DNA of 64,000 bases, taken from the IMG/VR virus record IMGVR_UViG_3300030103_003573, positions 335 to 64,334 of that record. One strand, written 5' to 3'. The DNA comes from a virus. Shown one piece after another: positions 61,558-64,000 of this stretch (positions are counted from its first letter, which is position 1; each line of letters begins with the position of its first letter). A program made the translations under genes and the position numbers. Below the pieces are notes generated by a model. That model saw only the letters and a list, made by a program, of their open reading frames with translations. It made no database searches and had not been told where the DNA came from.

Positions 61558-62865
61558 ATGGCTGGACAATTCGACAACAGCACTGCCGCGATTGATAACA
61601 TCCTGACTCAGGAAGCTAATCGTATCGGTGACGACATTCACAAGTCAACCCTCCACACTTCCCCGTGGATGGACCTTATTAGACAGGGCGCATTCCCCGA
61701 GGGAATGGGCTATGAACTTAACACCCTTGTCTACGACAGGGCACTACCACTGAAGAGCGGCACTCTTGCCAATACTCCTGTTATTGGGGTCAACTGGAAC
61801 GCACTTCAGACTGGCACAGCCAATAGTGCTGTTGGTTTCACTGACGGGCAGACTACCGCAAGCGCGGCTCTCAGCGCCGAAGGAAAAGCAAAACTCGACT
61901 TCACCAAGAAGCTCAAAAGCTACAGCCTGAAAAAAGCTGTGGTCGAGTCTCCTCGGCTTAACGTCGAAGACCTTCGTTATGCTGCCCACCGTAACGATCA
62001 GCTCAGTGCGATCATGGATCTCATGCAAGAGTCCGTGCGTAACACTTGGGAAAATCGTTATCGTGACGAGTATGACCGCCTTGCCGACAACTGCGTTGTC
62101 TGTAAGTCCGCGAGCACTGCCTTCATCACTGGTGGTGAAACTAAGCAGTCATTTGCAGCAGATGAGTCCGCAGAGCCAGCGACAGTAAAGACTGGTGATG
62201 TGGAAGTAACTGGTGGTGCCCCAGATCCTGACATCAACGCGAACATCTCGAACGCGATTATGGACAAGATCTACTTTCAGCTTGTCCGTGCTGGCGCAGG
62301 TGCGAAGGCTTATGGTCGTGAGAATGGTCGTCCGATCTTCTCCGTGGTCATGTCTTCTGAGGCTTCTTATCAGCTCCAGACTGAATCCGGCTTCCGTGAT
62401 GATGTCCGCTACAACAACGCAAGGGTCGGAGAACTTATCGCCCCACTTGGTGTAGAGAAGTCCTTCCGTGGTTTCTACCACTTGGTTGACGATCTCACCA
62501 CTCGTTATAGCTATGTTGATGCTAAAGACACACTCATCAAAGTTGAGCCTTACACCGTAACTGGTGGTGTTGTTGTTCCGAATCCAGCTTACGAGAGTGC
62601 TTCATTTGAGGCTGCTTACGTTCTGGTGGACGATGTGATGGAGTCTTTGATCCCAGCACCTACAGCAACTGCTCCGGGTCTGACCTTCGATCCCGTCAAC
62701 TTTAAGGGCGAGTTTCGCTGGACGAACATCGCAGACGCAGAAGTCAATCCAGATAAAACGATTGGTTTCTTCCGTGGCATCATGGCTAGTGCATCCAAGC
62801 CGATTAAGACTCAGTTTGGATATGTTGTCATCTTCAAGAGAGACACCTCTACTGTTGCTGCCTAG
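61558..62865 (+). CDS. Major capsid protein, 435 aa
   Basis: Length and composition match podovirus-like major capsid proteins; the N-terminal section (NILTQEANRIGDDIHKST) is a helical arm, then come beta-rich segments and a central helix (NDQLSAIMDLMQESVRNTWE). It follows the scaffold, has its own promoter and is closed by a strong terminator, as expected for the most abundant virion protein. HK97-like fold is assumed, not demonstrated. Confidence 0.78.
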   Translation: MAGQFDNSTAAIDNILTQEANRIGDDIHKSTLHTSPWMDLIRQGAFPEGMGYELNTLVYDRALPLKSGTLANTPVIGVNWNALQTGTANSAVGFTDGQTTASAALSAEGKAKLDFTKKLKSYSLKKAVVESPRLNVEDLRYAAHRNDQLSAIMDLMQESVRNTWENRYRDEYDRLADNCVVCKSASTAFITGGETKQSFAADESAEPATVKTGDVEVTGGAPDPDINANISNAIMDKIYFQLVRAGAGAKAYGRENGRPIFSVVMSSEASYQLQTESGFRDDVRYNNARVGELIAPLGVEKSFRGFYHLVDDLTTRYSYVDAKDTLIKVEPYTVTGGVVVPNPAYESASFEAAYVLVDDVMESLIPAPTATAPGLTFDPVNFKGEFRWTNIADAEVNPDKTIGFFRGIMASASKPIKTQFGYVVIFKRDTSTVAA

Positions 62866-62890
62866 TATCCCATAACACCCTAACATAGTT

Positions 62891-62933
62891 ATCCCGAACC
62901 CTGAATGACCCTTCGGGGTTCGGGATTTCTTTT
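62891..62933 (+). terminator. Strong terminator after the capsid gene
   Basis: ATCCCGAACCC (62891-62901) pairs with GGGTTCGGGAT (62916-62926), 11 base pairs, followed by TTCTTTT. Confidence 0.9.
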
Positions 62934-62939
62934 AGAGCT

Positions 62940-63287
62940 ATGCCGAACATGCCAAAAGAAGACATGGATTCTCCTATGGGCTTCATACTCGCTTTGGAGT
63001 CTTCCATGAAAGGAGAGAAGATGGATTCTGAAGACGCTCCTGTCGAAAAGCCTGAGATGGCTAAATCTGACGGGCCGGATCCAAAAGAAGATAAAGCTCC
63101 TGAAGATATGGGGGACAAAAAGGAAAGAGCTGCCGAGCTTTTTTCTGTTATCTTTGGTTCTGACTTCGATGAAGAATCTGAAGGTCAAAAAATGCTGCTA
63201 GATCAAATCATGGAAAACATGGAAGACCCTAGCTTCAAAGACCTCAACCCAAACCAGTTTGCTCTTAAAATGCTTAAGGGCATGTAG
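62940..63287 (+). CDS. Acidic Met-rich protein, 115 aa
   Basis: Highly acidic and Met-rich with Pro/Glu/Asp/Lys in the middle and a helical end. It lies seven bases after the terminator, so it may be expressed by read-through or its own weak promoter. Composition resembles small head decoration or assembly factors. No family recognised. Confidence 0.55.
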   Translation: MPNMPKEDMDSPMGFILALESSMKGEKMDSEDAPVEKPEMAKSDGPDPKEDKAPEDMGDKKERAAELFSVIFGSDFDEESEGQKMLLDQIMENMEDPSFKDLNPNQFALKMLKGM

Positions 63288-63289
63288 TC

Positions 63290-63709
63290 ATGTCCCAGCT
63301 TAACGTCTTACATAGAGTTCAACTTAACGTAGGCAGCATCCCCCTGTCTTTTTCGCACTCTGCTCTTTCTGCTGATACCACCACTGGATTTAGCATCGGG
63401 ACTCAGCGGGTAGGGGCCACTGCGGAGTTTATTGGGGGAGACGCCTCTAATTTTTCACGGGCTGAAATAACCGCAACATCGAGAAATTGTCTTATGCTGA
63501 TCCGCAATGATAATGCGGCCTCAACAGCAGACGCCGATCAACTCCTCGTTTGTCTTGATTCCACAGTAGGTAGCCCACTCTTCAATGTTGTTATCAAACC
63601 ACAATTTGTGAATTTGATTTCAATCGAAGATTTTGTGAAGATAAAAGTAAAAAGTGGGGGTAACAATGTAGACTATACCTTCGCTGTAGTTCAAATAGAC
63701 GCTGAATAA
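63290..63709 (+). CDS. Beta-rich virion protein, 139 aa
   Basis: Small beta-rich protein with Ser/Thr/Asp/Ala sequence, positioned exactly like the 4138 gene before a member of the 4638 family. The two proteins do not align clearly by eye, so the parallel is positional. Confidence 0.6.
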   Translation: MSQLNVLHRVQLNVGSIPLSFSHSALSADTTTGFSIGTQRVGATAEFIGGDASNFSRAEITATSRNCLMLIRNDNAASTADADQLLVCLDSTVGSPLFNVVIKPQFVNLISIEDFVKIKVKSGGNNVDYTFAVVQIDAE

Positions 63710-63714
63710 TTAAA

Positions 63715-64000
63715 ATGGCTAACATCCAGTTACAACGAGGACAAAACCAGCAGATCGACGTTACATTTAAAAATCCTGCGGGGAGCGTCATAGATCTTGA
63801 TCCCGACACCATCACTTACGACGCGGAGTTAGTCATAAGGCAAAAAGAAAAAAACAAGTTTGCAGGTGCTGTTGTTGATGTTCTTAGACATGGCACCTCC
63901 AGCCCAGCACGACCCGATGCCGATGGTCGTATTACTTTTGCGTCTACTGCACCAAATATTTCCCTTAAGTGGAGCACTGCCCAAGCAAACCTCTTGCCTA
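63715..64000 (+). CDS. Partial paralogue of the 4638 gene
   Basis: Starts at ATG 63715 and runs off the window. The first residues (MANIQLQRGQNQQIDVT) and the segment PNISLKWSTAQ match the 4638 gene. Sequence between the two motifs has diverged and has an insertion of about eight residues, so it is an old duplication, not an assembly repeat. Confidence 0.8.
   Translation, partial: MANIQLQRGQNQQIDVTFKNPAGSVIDLDPDTITYDAELVIRQKEKNKFAGAVVDVLRHGTSSPARPDADGRITFASTAPNISLKWSTAQANLLP

Noticed and set aside
1-64000. tRNA or rRNA genes, integrase, repressor
   Set aside because: Reading both strands by eye I found no cloverleaf-like tRNA, no rRNA-like sequence and no recombinase or lysogeny protein. 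A dedicated tRNA scan could still find one.

Overview
The window is a stretch of a tailed, double-stranded DNA phage genome, very probably lytic: there is no integrase, repressor or host gene in it. The host should be Gram-negative, because the lysis cassette contains an embedded lipoprotein frame of the Rz/Rz1 spanin kind. Several small Lys/Arg-rich proteins are of types I know mainly from aquatic phages and giant viruses. Most genes have A-rich leaders or start-stop overlaps (TAATG, ATGA) instead of Shine-Dalgarno sites. The host group cannot be named from the sequence.

Layout. (1) 1-5.0 kb, rightward: a tail operon with a -1 frameshifted tail-chaperone pair, a short tape measure protein and unrecognised tail/virion proteins. 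(2) 5.0-17.3 kb, rightward: a 2684-residue repeat-built fibre, further virion proteins and a His-rich spike-like protein. (3) 17.3-18.5 kb: lysis cassette (two short membrane proteins, overlapping spanin-like pair, amidase). (4) 18.5-20.4 kb: a metallopeptidase-like protein, four small basic proteins and a PD-(D/E)XK nuclease. (5) 20.4-28.35 kb, leftward: replication and recombination (primase-helicase, family A polymerase, probable SSB, RecB/Cas4-like exonuclease, RuvC-like resolvase) and a probable small terminase. (6) 28.4-46.4 kb, rightward: large terminase, three internal virion candidates and a 4274-residue polyvalent protein with two HExxH motifs. (7) 46.4-55.0 kb, leftward accessory cluster: SNF2-like helicase, VWA/metallopeptidase protein, probable DUF3150 protein, MoxR-type AAA+ ATPase, a membrane protein and small unknowns. 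(8) 55.4-56.8 kb: small accessory genes, including a pilin-like protein and a lipoprotein. (9) 56.9-64 kb, rightward: podovirus-type portal, a DUF1599-like protein, scaffold, major capsid protein and the start of a further virion module cut by the window end.

Most notable observations. Each of the seven genes from 48.8 to 55.0 kb has an upstream double palindrome, GTTAAC-N4-GTTAAC, at its gene boundary, so the MoxR/DUF3150/VWA set sits in what looks like a private regulon. Two leaders in the same cluster carry a hairpin with an identical loop and a compensatory base-pair change. The tail chaperone has a CCCAAAG slippery site followed six bases later by a two-part stem-loop. The phage combines podovirus-type portal and giant internal protein with a tape measure and frameshifted chaperone typical of long-tailed phages. 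Several transcription units have sigma70-like promoters that place the start codon within a few bases of the predicted transcript start.
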